From CAYWLI01 sp964519535 (GTDB taxonomy: Bacteria; Desulfobacterota; B13-G15; RBG-16-54-18): 30,286 bases of DNA. Below the pieces are notes generated by a model. That model saw only the letters and a program-made list of their open reading frames with translations. It ran no database searches and was not told where the DNA came from. Location: NCBI GenBank assembly GCA_964519535.1, contig CAZFIR010000192.1, positions 1-30,286 on the forward strand. Reading direction: 5' to 3'. Position numbers and translations under genes: made by a program. Shown one piece after another: positions 22,538 to 29,859 of this stretch (position 1 is its first letter; each line of letters starts with the position of its first letter).

Positions 22538-23745
22538 GATTCCACCCCTATGTGGAAGGTGATCACCTTCTGTTCCACCAACTGTTTCAATATCTCTTTC
22601 ACATATTCCACAGGGACGCCTCGTTTCTCGGCGATCTCTCCAATGGAATGGTCGCCATTGAGGTGATCAGGCAACCAGGACCACCCCCCTTTTAGGAGGG
22701 TCTTGATCTCCTCTTTGCTGACCAGGGCCTTGGGCCGCAAATATTCTCGTAAGGTGGGCAGCTCCTGAAAGTTGCGCCGGAGGGCGAAATCCGTTGGACG
22801 GTAGGCGAAGAGGGGTGGATAGATGCCAAACTTTCGGTGGTAGACATAGCGGTACGCACTGAGTCCTGCGGTGATCCCCTGGGCGATTGCCCGCGCGAAT
22901 GCATTGTACCCTCCCGCCGTTACATCACCAGCGGCCAGTATCCCCGGTTGAGAGGTCTGCATATCCTGGTCGACCTGGAGAAACGGGGGGCCGAGTCCGT
23001 CACAGAACTCGATCCTGGTAACGGGGGCGAGTTCATAGGAGTTGAATTCCAACAGCGCTCCCCCGCACGGCATGTCCCGCATTCCATTGACGGTTCGGAC
23101 CTTTACTCCCTCGAGGCGATCATCGCCCCAATAGGAATCGACCCATCCCCTGATGGTATCTTCTTCCTCCTCTCCCTCTTCCTCTATGACAAAGGTGACG
23201 GGAGATTTGGCAGCATTGAGTTCCCTGATCACGGGGATCAAATTCTTCAGCTTGGGGCTCCCCACGACCAACAATCGGGGCTCCCACCTTCTCCTGAGGA
23301 GACTCTTGAGGTGGGAGACGATAAACTCGTAGCCCATACTCGTCACCTCCAGGCCCCGGCCCAGATAATCCCGCTCATTGGCCAATACCTTGATCCCTGT
23401 GGCGATGATCACCGCCAAGGAACGGTATTGCTTTCCGTCTGCGGTAGTAATTTCTTTGTATGTCCCCCTATCATTAACTGCCGTCACTCTCCCGTGATGG
23501 ACCGGTATGTGAAGATCTTCCACGTCCTTTTTGAGGTGGGTGACGATATCGTGCCCCTCTATGTTCCATGAAGGGCCGGTGAAGAAACAACCGTGCCACC
23601 CCGCCAGCCCGCCCAGGTGGGAATTCTCGATCAGGAGGGTGCTGCACGGGACGGCCTTGTATTGCTTGATCCAGCGGGCCCTGATGGCTGCGCTGATGCC
23701 GGCGGGACCTCCCCCCACGACGATCACATCGTAGTCATACCCCAT
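22534..23745 (-). CDS. TrxR-like FAD-dependent oxidoreductase with C-terminal winged-helix-like tail
   Basis: From ATG 23745 (MGYDYDVIVVGGG) a 403-aa flavoprotein. The first GxGxxG-type motif is VGGGPAG (10-16), the FAD-binding end is ILAAGDVTAGGYNAFARAIAQG (269-290). The second nucleotide-binding site is degenerate (VVGSPKLKN at 160-168), and there is no CxxC redox pair, unlike true thioredoxin reductases. Residues about 340-403 resemble a winged helix (LKGGWSWLPDHLNGDHSIGEIAEKRGVPVEYVKEILKQLVEQKVI). The strong site GGAGGGAACAAG lies before the ATG; an ORF start at 23778 lies inside the aconitase small subunit. It may reduce or dehydrogenate a pathway intermediate. Exact chemistry is unknown. 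Confidence 0.8.
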   Translation of the reverse strand: MGYDYDVIVVGGGPAGISAAIRARWIKQYKAVPCSTLLIENSHLGGLAGWHGCFFTGPSWNIEGHDIVTHLKKDVEDLHIPVHHGRVTAVNDRGTYKEITTADGKQYRSLAVIIATGIKVLANERDYLGRGLEVTSMGYEFIVSHLKSLLRRRWEPRLLVVGSPKLKNLIPVIRELNAAKSPVTFVIEEEGEEEEDTIRGWVDSYWGDDRLEGVKVRTVNGMRDMPCGGALLEFNSYELAPVTRIEFCDGLGPPFLQVDQDMQTSQPGILAAGDVTAGGYNAFARAIAQGITAGLSAYRYVYHRKFGIYPPLFAYRPTDFALRRNFQELPTLREYLRPKALVSKEEIKTLLKGGWSWLPDHLNGDHSIGEIAEKRGVPVEYVKEILKQLVEQKVITFHIGVES

Positions 23746-24253
23746 CTTGTTCCCTCCGCAGGTACGGAATAAGACCACCGCATTCCAGGATCCTCTCTAT
23801 ATGGGGGTCAAGGGGGGAAAAGGCACATCGCCTTTTGTCGCCGAGTTCTATAAACCCATCCGCGAGGGAGATGAGAACGGGATCTCCATTCTTGACCCAA
23901 TCCTGGATTCCCGTGCATTCCAAGGGGGGGATGCCGAGGTTGGCCAGGCTGCGGTAGAAGATCCTGGCAAAGGATTGAGCTACTATAGCCCGAACGCCGC
24001 AGAGGCGCAGGGACCGCACCGAGGTCTCCCGGCTGGAACCGCAGCCGAAGTTTTCTCCGGCCACAATCACCAACCCATTACCTGAAAGATTGTTGCTCAG
24101 GTTTTTTCCCAACCGCTGCATCCCCTCCCGCAGGCCTTCCTTTACCCTCCCCTCATCCAGACTGAAATAGGATGATGGGTGGAGGATATCGGTATTCACA
24201 TGGTCTCCTAATTTCCAGGCCGTGCCGGCAATGGTCGCGGGCAGGAGCGTCAT
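23735..24253 (-). CDS. Aconitase-family small subunit (LeuD/homoaconitase-like)
   Basis: From ATG 24253 a 172-aa swivel-domain subunit, the normal length. It has GDHVNTDILHPSSYFSLDEG (16-35), VIVAGENFGCGSSRETSVRSLRLCGVRAIVAQSFARIFYRS and the conserved ENFGCGSSRE substrate site. The specificity loop after the DIL-HP segment reads YFSL. As I recall, isopropylmalate isomerase has YLVY-type and methanogen homoaconitase YLRT-type loops, so neither matches. The ATG overlaps the large-subunit stop as ATGA. It pairs with the gene at 24250 in a heterodimer. The next gene overlaps by 11 bp. Confidence 0.85.
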   Translation of the reverse strand: MTLLPATIAGTAWKLGDHVNTDILHPSSYFSLDEGRVKEGLREGMQRLGKNLSNNLSGNGLVIVAGENFGCGSSRETSVRSLRLCGVRAIVAQSFARIFYRSLANLGIPPLECTGIQDWVKNGDPVLISLADGFIELGDKRRCAFSPLDPHIERILECGGLIPYLRREQDGV

Positions 24254-25497
24254 AACACCTCCCTGGGATCGATGATCTCTCCCCGCACGGCCGTTGCCGC
24301 TGCCGTCAGGGGAGAGGCGAGGTAAACCAAAGAGGATGGATCTCCCATTCTTCCCTGGAAGTTCCTGTTGGAAGTGCTGAGACACTGCTCCCCTGCCCCC
24401 AAAATCCCTTTATCTATCCCGCCGCATGGCCCGCAGCTTGAGTTAAGGACCACCCCACCGGCCTTCAGGATGGTCTGGATGTATCCCCGCTCTATGGCCT
24501 CCTGGTAGATCCGCTGAGAGGCAGGGGCCACCAGGAGCCTCACACCAGGTGCCACCTTTTCCCCTCTGAGGATATGGGCCGTTGCCTCCAGATCCCTCAG
24601 CCTGCCACCGGTACAGGAACCGATGAAGACCTGATGAATCTTTATTCCCCTCTGCTCCTTCACATCCACGACACGGGCAGGGCTGTGGGGTAAGGCCAAC
24701 TTCGGTCTCAGATAGGAAAGGTCTATTTCGATTGCTTCCCCGTATCGGGCTTCTCCATGAAAGGACCAGGGGAATTGTCTTCCATTACCGTCTCGCTCCT
24801 TTAAATAGCTCCAGGTGATCGCATCTGGGTGAAAGAGGCCGTTTTTGGCTCCACCTTCCACCACCATGTTGCATATGGTGAGCCTATCGTCCATGATGAT
24901 GGTTTCATGCCTATCATAAAACTCCAGGGCCTTATAGAGGAATCCCCCCTCTCCAGCCCCTCCGAGGAGTTCCAGGGCGATATCCTTTCCCGTCACATAA
25001 GGAGGTAAGTCCCCCGTGAGGTCCACGCGGATCGCTTCTGAAGGTCTGAGCCACGTCCTGCCGGTCACGAGGGTGTAGAGGATATCGGTGGATCCCATGC
25101 CGGTGGCCAGGCATCCGAGGGCCCCGGCAGTGGTGGTGTGAGAGTCGGCCCCCAGAACCACCATCCCGGGCCCCACCCAAGGCCCCTCAACCAGAAGCTG
25201 GTGGCATATCCCTTCATAGGTCTTACAGTTCGCTATCTCCTCACGCTCAACAAACGAGAGAACATCCTTTACAATATTGGCCCGCTCCACGGTGGAGGGT
25301 GGGGCGAAGTGGTCAACGGTGACCAGTACCTTGTCCCTATCCCACACGGTCGCTTCCAGCTCCTTCAGATCCCCCAATAGCAGGGCACAGGTGGGGTCAT
25401 GCAGGAGGACGAAGTCAACCGTTACCCGGAGGAACCCCCCCTCTTGCTTGCCATCGGCGTGTCTCTCAATGATCTCCCCTGAAAGGCCTTTACCCAC
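24250..25497 (-). CDS. Aconitase-family large subunit (LeuC/homoaconitase-like)
   Basis: A 415-aa protein with the 4Fe-4S ligands C295 (IGSCTGGRLRDL), C355 and C358 (SSCGPCGG). ADSHTTTAGALGCLATGMGSTD and the N-terminal KVDFV-like VTVDFVLLHDPTC match the LeuC/AksD group, which dehydrates and rehydrates 2-isopropylmalate or homocitrate-type acids. The start is GTG 25497, overlapping the synthase stop (GGTGGGTAA); other candidates would remove the conserved N-terminus. The substrate is set by the synthase upstream. It fits an isomerisation step following 2-oxo acid condensation. Confidence 0.88.
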   Translation of the reverse strand: MGKGLSGEIIERHADGKQEGGFLRVTVDFVLLHDPTCALLLGDLKELEATVWDRDKVLVTVDHFAPPSTVERANIVKDVLSFVEREEIANCKTYEGICHQLLVEGPWVGPGMVVLGADSHTTTAGALGCLATGMGSTDILYTLVTGRTWLRPSEAIRVDLTGDLPPYVTGKDIALELLGGAGEGGFLYKALEFYDRHETIIMDDRLTICNMVVEGGAKNGLFHPDAITWSYLKERDGNGRQFPWSFHGEARYGEAIEIDLSYLRPKLALPHSPARVVDVKEQRGIKIHQVFIGSCTGGRLRDLEATAHILRGEKVAPGVRLLVAPASQRIYQEAIERGYIQTILKAGGVVLNSSCGPCGGIDKGILGAGEQCLSTSNRNFQGRMGDPSSLVYLASPLTAAATAVRGEIIDPREVL

Positions 25498-26677
25498 CTG
25501 GATGCATCACCCCCTCAACGATCTGCCAGAAGGCGTCTTGTGGAAAGCCGAGACACCGTTCGTAAAACCCCTCTATCTCTCTCACCATCCGCTTTATCTC
25601 CGCCTTGCCATCTCTTGTCTTCCACTCCTTGACCTTCTCACGGATCTCGTGTAATTCCCTTTCGTTGGCCTGGTAACCCCTCTGTTGCAAGAGGTGTCGG
25701 ATGAGTTGGGTTCCTGTGTGTTTTCCCAAGATAAAGGCCGGCTCTCTGCCGAGGTCGTGGGGGTCCACGCCCGTATAGGTTTGGCTGTTTTTCAGGATAC
25801 CGTCCACGTGGATCCCTGATTCGTGCCGGAAGGCGTTGAGACCCACCACCGGGGCATGGGGCGGGATGAGGATCCCGGAGCATCGCTCGACGAGTTTGGA
25901 GACTTCATAGAGGCCTTGCATTGCTATCCCGTGTTTTATATTTAGACTCTTTGCAATGGCTACCACGACTTCGTGCAGGGGGGCATTGCCTGCGCGCTCA
26001 CCGATGCCATTGACGGTAACCGAAGGATAGGTGACTCCGGCCTCTACAGCGGCCAAGGTGTTGGCAGTGGCAAGGCCGAGGTCATTGTGGCAGTGGCAAC
26101 CCAGCTCTATCTGAGGGGGCAGCTTGTCTTTTATTCCTTCTATGAGCGACTTCATCTGGAAAGGCTCGGCAATCCCCACGGTATCGCAGATAAAGGCCCG
26201 GCGCGCTCCCCAGGTGTGGGCCCCATTGATGATATCGCAGAGGAACGGGACCTCGGCCCGGCAGGCATCCTCGGCGACGAAGTTGACGGCAAGCCCTTTT
26301 TGCATGCTGTACCGGATCACATCCTTGGCCAACACCTTCACCTCTGACTCATCCATCTCGAGCTTGTAGCGCAGGTGCAGGGGGCTGACCGAGCAGATGA
26401 GGAATATCTCATCAGCTCCACACGCAACGGCCTGATCAACCTCATCCCTGCTCAGCCTGGCCGAGACCCCAATGGATGCCCGCAGTCCCGCCTGGGTGAT
26501 GGCACGGATGGCCTCTCGCTCGTCGGCCGATACCGAGGGCATGCCCACATCGAGCAGCGGGACCCCTAAGCGATCCAGTTCCTGAGCGATCTGCAGCTTC
26601 TCATCCGTGGTGAAGTGGACCCCCGGGGATTGTTCCCCCTCCCGCAGGGTCCCGTCCACGATATAGACTTCATCCAT
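25490..26677 (-). CDS. Homocitrate-synthase-family (NifV/AksA-like) enzyme
   Basis: A 395-aa member of the DRE-TIM metallolyase family, condensing acetyl-CoA with a 2-oxo acid. DGTLREGEQSPG (8-19) carries the metal and base residues, HCHND is at 195-199, and GIGERAGN at 225-231 marks the NifV/homocitrate synthase type. EDACRAEVPFL and the HLRYKLEMD stretch also resemble NifV. It lacks the C-terminal regulatory domain of LeuA (usually about 500 aa), so feedback inhibition of the LeuA kind is not expected. No nif genes are present. It overlaps the radical SAM gene by 8 bp and LeuC-like by 8 bp, giving a translationally coupled run. The 2-oxo acid substrate is unknown. Confidence 0.87.
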   Translation of the reverse strand: MDEVYIVDGTLREGEQSPGVHFTTDEKLQIAQELDRLGVPLLDVGMPSVSADEREAIRAITQAGLRASIGVSARLSRDEVDQAVACGADEIFLICSVSPLHLRYKLEMDESEVKVLAKDVIRYSMQKGLAVNFVAEDACRAEVPFLCDIINGAHTWGARRAFICDTVGIAEPFQMKSLIEGIKDKLPPQIELGCHCHNDLGLATANTLAAVEAGVTYPSVTVNGIGERAGNAPLHEVVVAIAKSLNIKHGIAMQGLYEVSKLVERCSGILIPPHAPVVGLNAFRHESGIHVDGILKNSQTYTGVDPHDLGREPAFILGKHTGTQLIRHLLQQRGYQANERELHEIREKVKEWKTRDGKAEIKRMVREIEGFYERCLGFPQDAFWQIVEGVMHPGG

Positions 26678-28232
26678 GGCTGCCTCTCACGCGCCAATTC
26701 ATGTAATGACAGTAGAGCCTCCCCCAAAAAGGACTGCCGGTCTTTGAGGGATTGGGGTGCAGGGTACAATGCGCTCGACACTTGGCGTTCTTCAGGGTCA
26801 TTTCGAACCCCTGTGCGTTCAGTGATCTCCCATTCCCCAGGTAATGCGGTATGTGATAGCCCAATCCCGTACCCCCTGGTGAACTCGCCCGATAAAAATC
26901 AGCAAAGGTGCGCCTCGCCGAGATGATCCCAAATGCCTCAGGGTGTAGGTGCCATGGGGAGGCTGGTTCCAAGGAGATGGGGGACACCCAGATTCGCCCG
27001 ATGTTTTTAAACCGTTTTTGTATCTCCCTGCGCAGGGCCGCGGTCTGAGTCAGATCAGAGTACTTCTCCCCGGGGATCCCCATAGCGAAGAAGATGTCCA
27101 CCCGTATGCCCATCCTCTCAGCTTGAGCGATGGTCGCCAGCAGCTCCTCGTTGGAATAGGCGAAGGACTTGTTGCGATTGCGTATCCCTTCATCTCCAGA
27201 CTCAGGTGAAAGGGCTAGAATGGAACCATCGATATCAAAGGTTGCATGGAATTCTTTGAGTAAGTCTTCTGAAGGGAGGGAGAACGATTCGAAGTAACAT
27301 TTAACCCGCAATCCCCGCTGCCGCAAAAGCGGAAAGAGCTCTTGATAATACCGCTTCCCCTCTTTTCCCGGATCAAAGGCGATGTGGATCATCTCATATC
27401 CCCATTCCAGCGCCTCAGCCACTGTATCGGCGACCTTTTCGGGAGTACGGAATACCACTCCTTTCCTGCCATTGATTAGCAGCTGCGCCTCAGCACCCCC
27501 CCCACACCAGGTACAGTTCCCCAGGCACCCCCGTCCGATAGTGAGGGGAAAGAGCGGAGGACCGAGATGAAAGCGCCTCCTGTTCTCATCCTTAGAGAGT
27601 CCCTTGGCCCAGACAAAGGGGATCCCCATAGAGCGAATGTAGGTCTCTTTATCCCGCAACAGGCCCAGGTTGGCATACGATGCGTTCTCAAGGTCCTTTT
27701 CAGAGGCAACGTACGAGATGGGATTCTCCGTGATCTTCTCCCCATCCCTCCAGGTGAGGTTGGGGATGTCTCTCAATGGCCGCTCTCCTATCACCGTTTT
27801 CATGAGCGCCACCAGGGGGACTTCTGCATCACCTCGGATGACCGCATCTATCTGTGGGAAGGCATCCAAGATCTCTCTGTGGAAGAAACTGGCCGTGTAC
27901 CCGCCCAAAAAAATGAAGACATTCGGCCTTCTCCTTCTGATCTCATCAGCGGTCTTTAATACGTCATACGACTGCTGGTGCCAATGGAGGGGAATGGCCA
28001 CGGCTGAAACCTCCTTTCCCTCCAGATAGTTCATGGGTGAGAAATTCCCTCTCTCGATCCACTCCAGACCCAGGTGTAATATCTCGGTCGTATATCCGTG
28101 CCGGGTTGCTAAATCGGCCAGGGCCCAGGTACCCATGGGGAGGAGGTTGGCCGTCATATAGTCGCCATACGGTCTGTAATGGCTGGAGAACTTGGGCACG
28201 TGGATGAAGAGGAGATCAATGAATTCCTTCAT
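26670..28232 (-). CDS. B12-binding-type radical SAM enzyme, first gene of the operon
   Basis: A 520-aa protein. The N-terminal about 150 residues form a Rossmann domain of the B12-binding type (LLFIHVPKFSSHYRPYG, VSAVAIPLHW, VFIFLGGYTASFFHREIL, IDAVIRGDAEVPL), without DxHxxG. The cluster motif is C236-x3-C240-x2-C243 in TIGRGCLGNCTWCGGG. Later parts include SPESGDEGIRNRNKSFAYSNEELL and FFAMGIPGEKYSD. The C-terminus has extra cysteines (NAKCRAHCTLHPN and RLYCHYMNW). Methylation of an unreactive carbon is a common outcome in the family, but the substrate is open. AGGAG lies 8 bases before the ATG. It follows directly after the sigma-54 promoter at 28391-28407. Confidence 0.87.
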   Translation of the reverse strand: MKEFIDLLFIHVPKFSSHYRPYGDYMTANLLPMGTWALADLATRHGYTTEILHLGLEWIERGNFSPMNYLEGKEVSAVAIPLHWHQQSYDVLKTADEIRRRRPNVFIFLGGYTASFFHREILDAFPQIDAVIRGDAEVPLVALMKTVIGERPLRDIPNLTWRDGEKITENPISYVASEKDLENASYANLGLLRDKETYIRSMGIPFVWAKGLSKDENRRRFHLGPPLFPLTIGRGCLGNCTWCGGGAEAQLLINGRKGVVFRTPEKVADTVAEALEWGYEMIHIAFDPGKEGKRYYQELFPLLRQRGLRVKCYFESFSLPSEDLLKEFHATFDIDGSILALSPESGDEGIRNRNKSFAYSNEELLATIAQAERMGIRVDIFFAMGIPGEKYSDLTQTAALRREIQKRFKNIGRIWVSPISLEPASPWHLHPEAFGIISARRTFADFYRASSPGGTGLGYHIPHYLGNGRSLNAQGFEMTLKNAKCRAHCTLHPNPSKTGSPFWGRLYCHYMNWRVRGSHG

Positions 28233-28390
28233 TGTAAAAACTCCTGGGCCTCTTGGTCCGTTCTTCCCACGGGGACCAGGGCACGGATGGCTCGTACCAT
28301 TTTTGTGGGGTTTACCTGTTAGGGCACAAAACTCCCACTAGACCCCCCCCCAGGGCACCTCGCTACAAACCCTTTGAGAGAAGATTATCA

Positions 28391-28407
28391 AGCAAACACT
28401 ATGCCAA
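28391..28407 (-). promoter_or_regulatory. Sigma-54 (-24/-12) promoter
   Basis: On the minus strand TTGGCATAGTGTTTGCT matches YTGGCAC-N5-TTGCW: GG at -24 and GC at -12 are intact, spacing is exactly the required 5 nt after the six-base TGGCAT block, with one mismatch (T for C) in TGGCAC. The predicted start is near 28380, some 148 bp before ATG 28232. The neighbouring gene encodes a sigma-54 activator, which strengthens the call. Confidence 0.75.
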
Positions 28408-28468
28408 TGAGAGCGGATTGCTAACTAACTGATTTTAAAGAGAAGATAGGTTAGTAGGCGAAAACGAT

Positions 28469-28487
28469 CTGTTCCGCATTGGAACAG
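28469..28487. promoter_or_regulatory. Enhancer (UAS) palindrome for the sigma-54 activator
   Basis: CTGTTCC-GCATT-GGAACAG is a perfect 7-bp inverted repeat with a 5-bp centre. Its middle is about 98 bp upstream of the predicted start of the operon, the typical place for NtrC-type enhancer binding. I infer it binds the response regulator encoded at 28504; no second copy was seen in the same gap. Confidence 0.65.
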
Positions 28488-28503
28488 TTGTTAGAGAATG
28501 GAA

Positions 28504-29859
28504 CTAGGGGAGGAGTCCGTATTCCTTCAAACGTCTCCAGAGGGTGTTTCGCCCGATCCCCAACTCCCGGGCCGCCTCGGCCTGGTTGCCGCCGTGCCGT
28601 TCCAGGGCGGAGAGTATGTGGCGTCGCTGAAGCTCTTTGAGGGTGCCTCTCCCCTCTTCGGACCCCACCTCACCGAGTGGTATGTCAAGAGAGAGGTCCC
28701 GCGAGGTTATGGCGGGGGATCGGGCGAGGATCACCCCCCGCTCCACCGCGTTTTTTAGTTCCCGCACATTCCCTGGCCAAGGGTGGTCGAGCATGATCTG
28801 GATTGCATCAGGGGCAAACCCCGTGATCTCCTTTTGAGCCCGCTTGCGATAGATCTCAAGGAAGTGGTGGGCGAGCGGGACGATGTCATCGCGTCTCTCC
28901 CGCAGAGGGGGGATGGGGATCCTGACCACATTGAGGCGATAGAAGAGGTCATCACGGAAGACACCCTGGGCTACCAGGTTCTCGATCTTTTTATTGGTGG
29001 CGGTCACAATACGGACTCGGACTTTGATAGGGGCGGTGCTCCCCAACCTTCTGACCTCCCCTTCCTGGAGGGCCCGCAGGAGTTTTCCCTGAAGGGAACG
29101 GGGCATATCGCCGATCTCATCCAGAAAGAGGGTTCCCTGGTGGGCCGCCTCAAAGAGTCCTTTACGTATCTTCTCCGCCCCGGTGAAGGCACCTTTTTCA
29201 TACCCAAAGAGCTCGCTTTCCAGAAGGGTCTCGGGGAAGGTACTGCAGTTGATGGGGATAAAGGGACGGTCGCGGCGGGGGCTCCCTCGGTGGATGGCCC
29301 GGGCGACGAGTTCTTTTCCCGTGCCGCTCTCCCCCTCGATGAGGACGGTGGCCTCAGCGGGTGCGACTTGTTCCACCGTCGCCAAGACCTCTTTCATCTC
29401 TTTACTCACGGCAATAATCTCGTCCATCCCCTGCTGACCCCTGAGCTCTGCCCGCAAGTCCTGTACCTCCCTCATCAAGGCCTTGTGCTCCAAGGCCCTC
29501 GCCACCTTCAGGAGGAGTTCCTCTTCATCAAAGGGTTTGCCGATGTAGTCGTAGGCGCCCAGCTTCATCGCCTCGACGGCGGAGGTCACCGTCCCGTAGG
29601 CGGTGAAGATCAGGACCTCGGTTTGGGGGTCGGCCGCCTTCACCCGGCGCAGCAGCTCCATCCCATCCACCCCCTCCATCTTCAGGTCGGTAAGAATCAT
29701 GTCGTACTGTCCCGGTTTTAACATCTTCAGCGCCTCGATCCCGTCACCGGCCTGAGAGACCTGATATCCCTCTCTCTTCAGGAGGATGGAGAGGGTCGTC
29801 CTCATGGACGGTTCATCGTCCACCACCAAGATATGACCTTTGTTTTGTTCCGCCGTCAT
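28504..29859 (-). CDS. NtrC-family sigma-54-dependent response regulator
   Basis: A 451-aa protein from ATG 29859 (MTAEQNKGHILVVDDEPS). Receiver domain 1-125 with acidic pocket DDE at 14-16, phospho-acceptor D58 and K107. AAA+ domain about 145-380: Walker A GESGTGKE (175-182), GAFTGA sigma-54 contact loop (222-227), Walker B LFLDEIGD (243-250), arginine-finger region FRDDLFYRLNV. C-terminal Fis-type HTH about 427-451 (NQAEAARELGIGRNTLWRRLKEYG). It activates sigma-54 RNA polymerase from a distal enhancer. The ATG overlaps the kinase stop as ATGA. A longer frame to 30159 only runs through the kinase gene and is rejected. Likely target is the operon starting at 28232. Confidence 0.93.
   Translation of the reverse strand: MTAEQNKGHILVVDDEPSMRTTLSILLKREGYQVSQAGDGIEALKMLKPGQYDMILTDLKMEGVDGMELLRRVKAADPQTEVLIFTAYGTVTSAVEAMKLGAYDYIGKPFDEEELLLKVARALEHKALMREVQDLRAELRGQQGMDEIIAVSKEMKEVLATVEQVAPAEATVLIEGESGTGKELVARAIHRGSPRRDRPFIPINCSTFPETLLESELFGYEKGAFTGAEKIRKGLFEAAHQGTLFLDEIGDMPRSLQGKLLRALQEGEVRRLGSTAPIKVRVRIVTATNKKIENLVAQGVFRDDLFYRLNVVRIPIPPLRERRDDIVPLAHHFLEIYRKRAQKEITGFAPDAIQIMLDHPWPGNVRELKNAVERGVILARSPAITSRDLSLDIPLGEVGSEEGRGTLKELQRRHILSALERHGGNQAEAARELGIGRNTLWRRLKEYGLLP

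Noticed and set aside
25490..26677. Leucine biosynthesis operon (leuA-leuC-leuD)
   Set aside because: No leuB is present, the synthase lacks the LeuA regulatory domain and looks NifV-like, and the neighbours (LuxC, LuxE, radical SAM) do not fit leucine synthesis.
25490..26677. Nitrogenase homocitrate gene (nifV)
   Set aside because: No other nif gene is in the window and the operon partners point elsewhere; the family resemblance alone is not enough.
25490..28232. Phosphonate antibiotic pathway (FrbC/Fom3-like logic)
   Set aside because: A synthase, an isomerase and a radical SAM enzyme do occur in such clusters, but no PEP mutase or phosphonate-specific gene is seen.
28783..29721. A 312-codon open frame on the plus strand
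   Set aside because: It is antisense to the conserved response regulator whose motifs are all intact, so it is a shadow.
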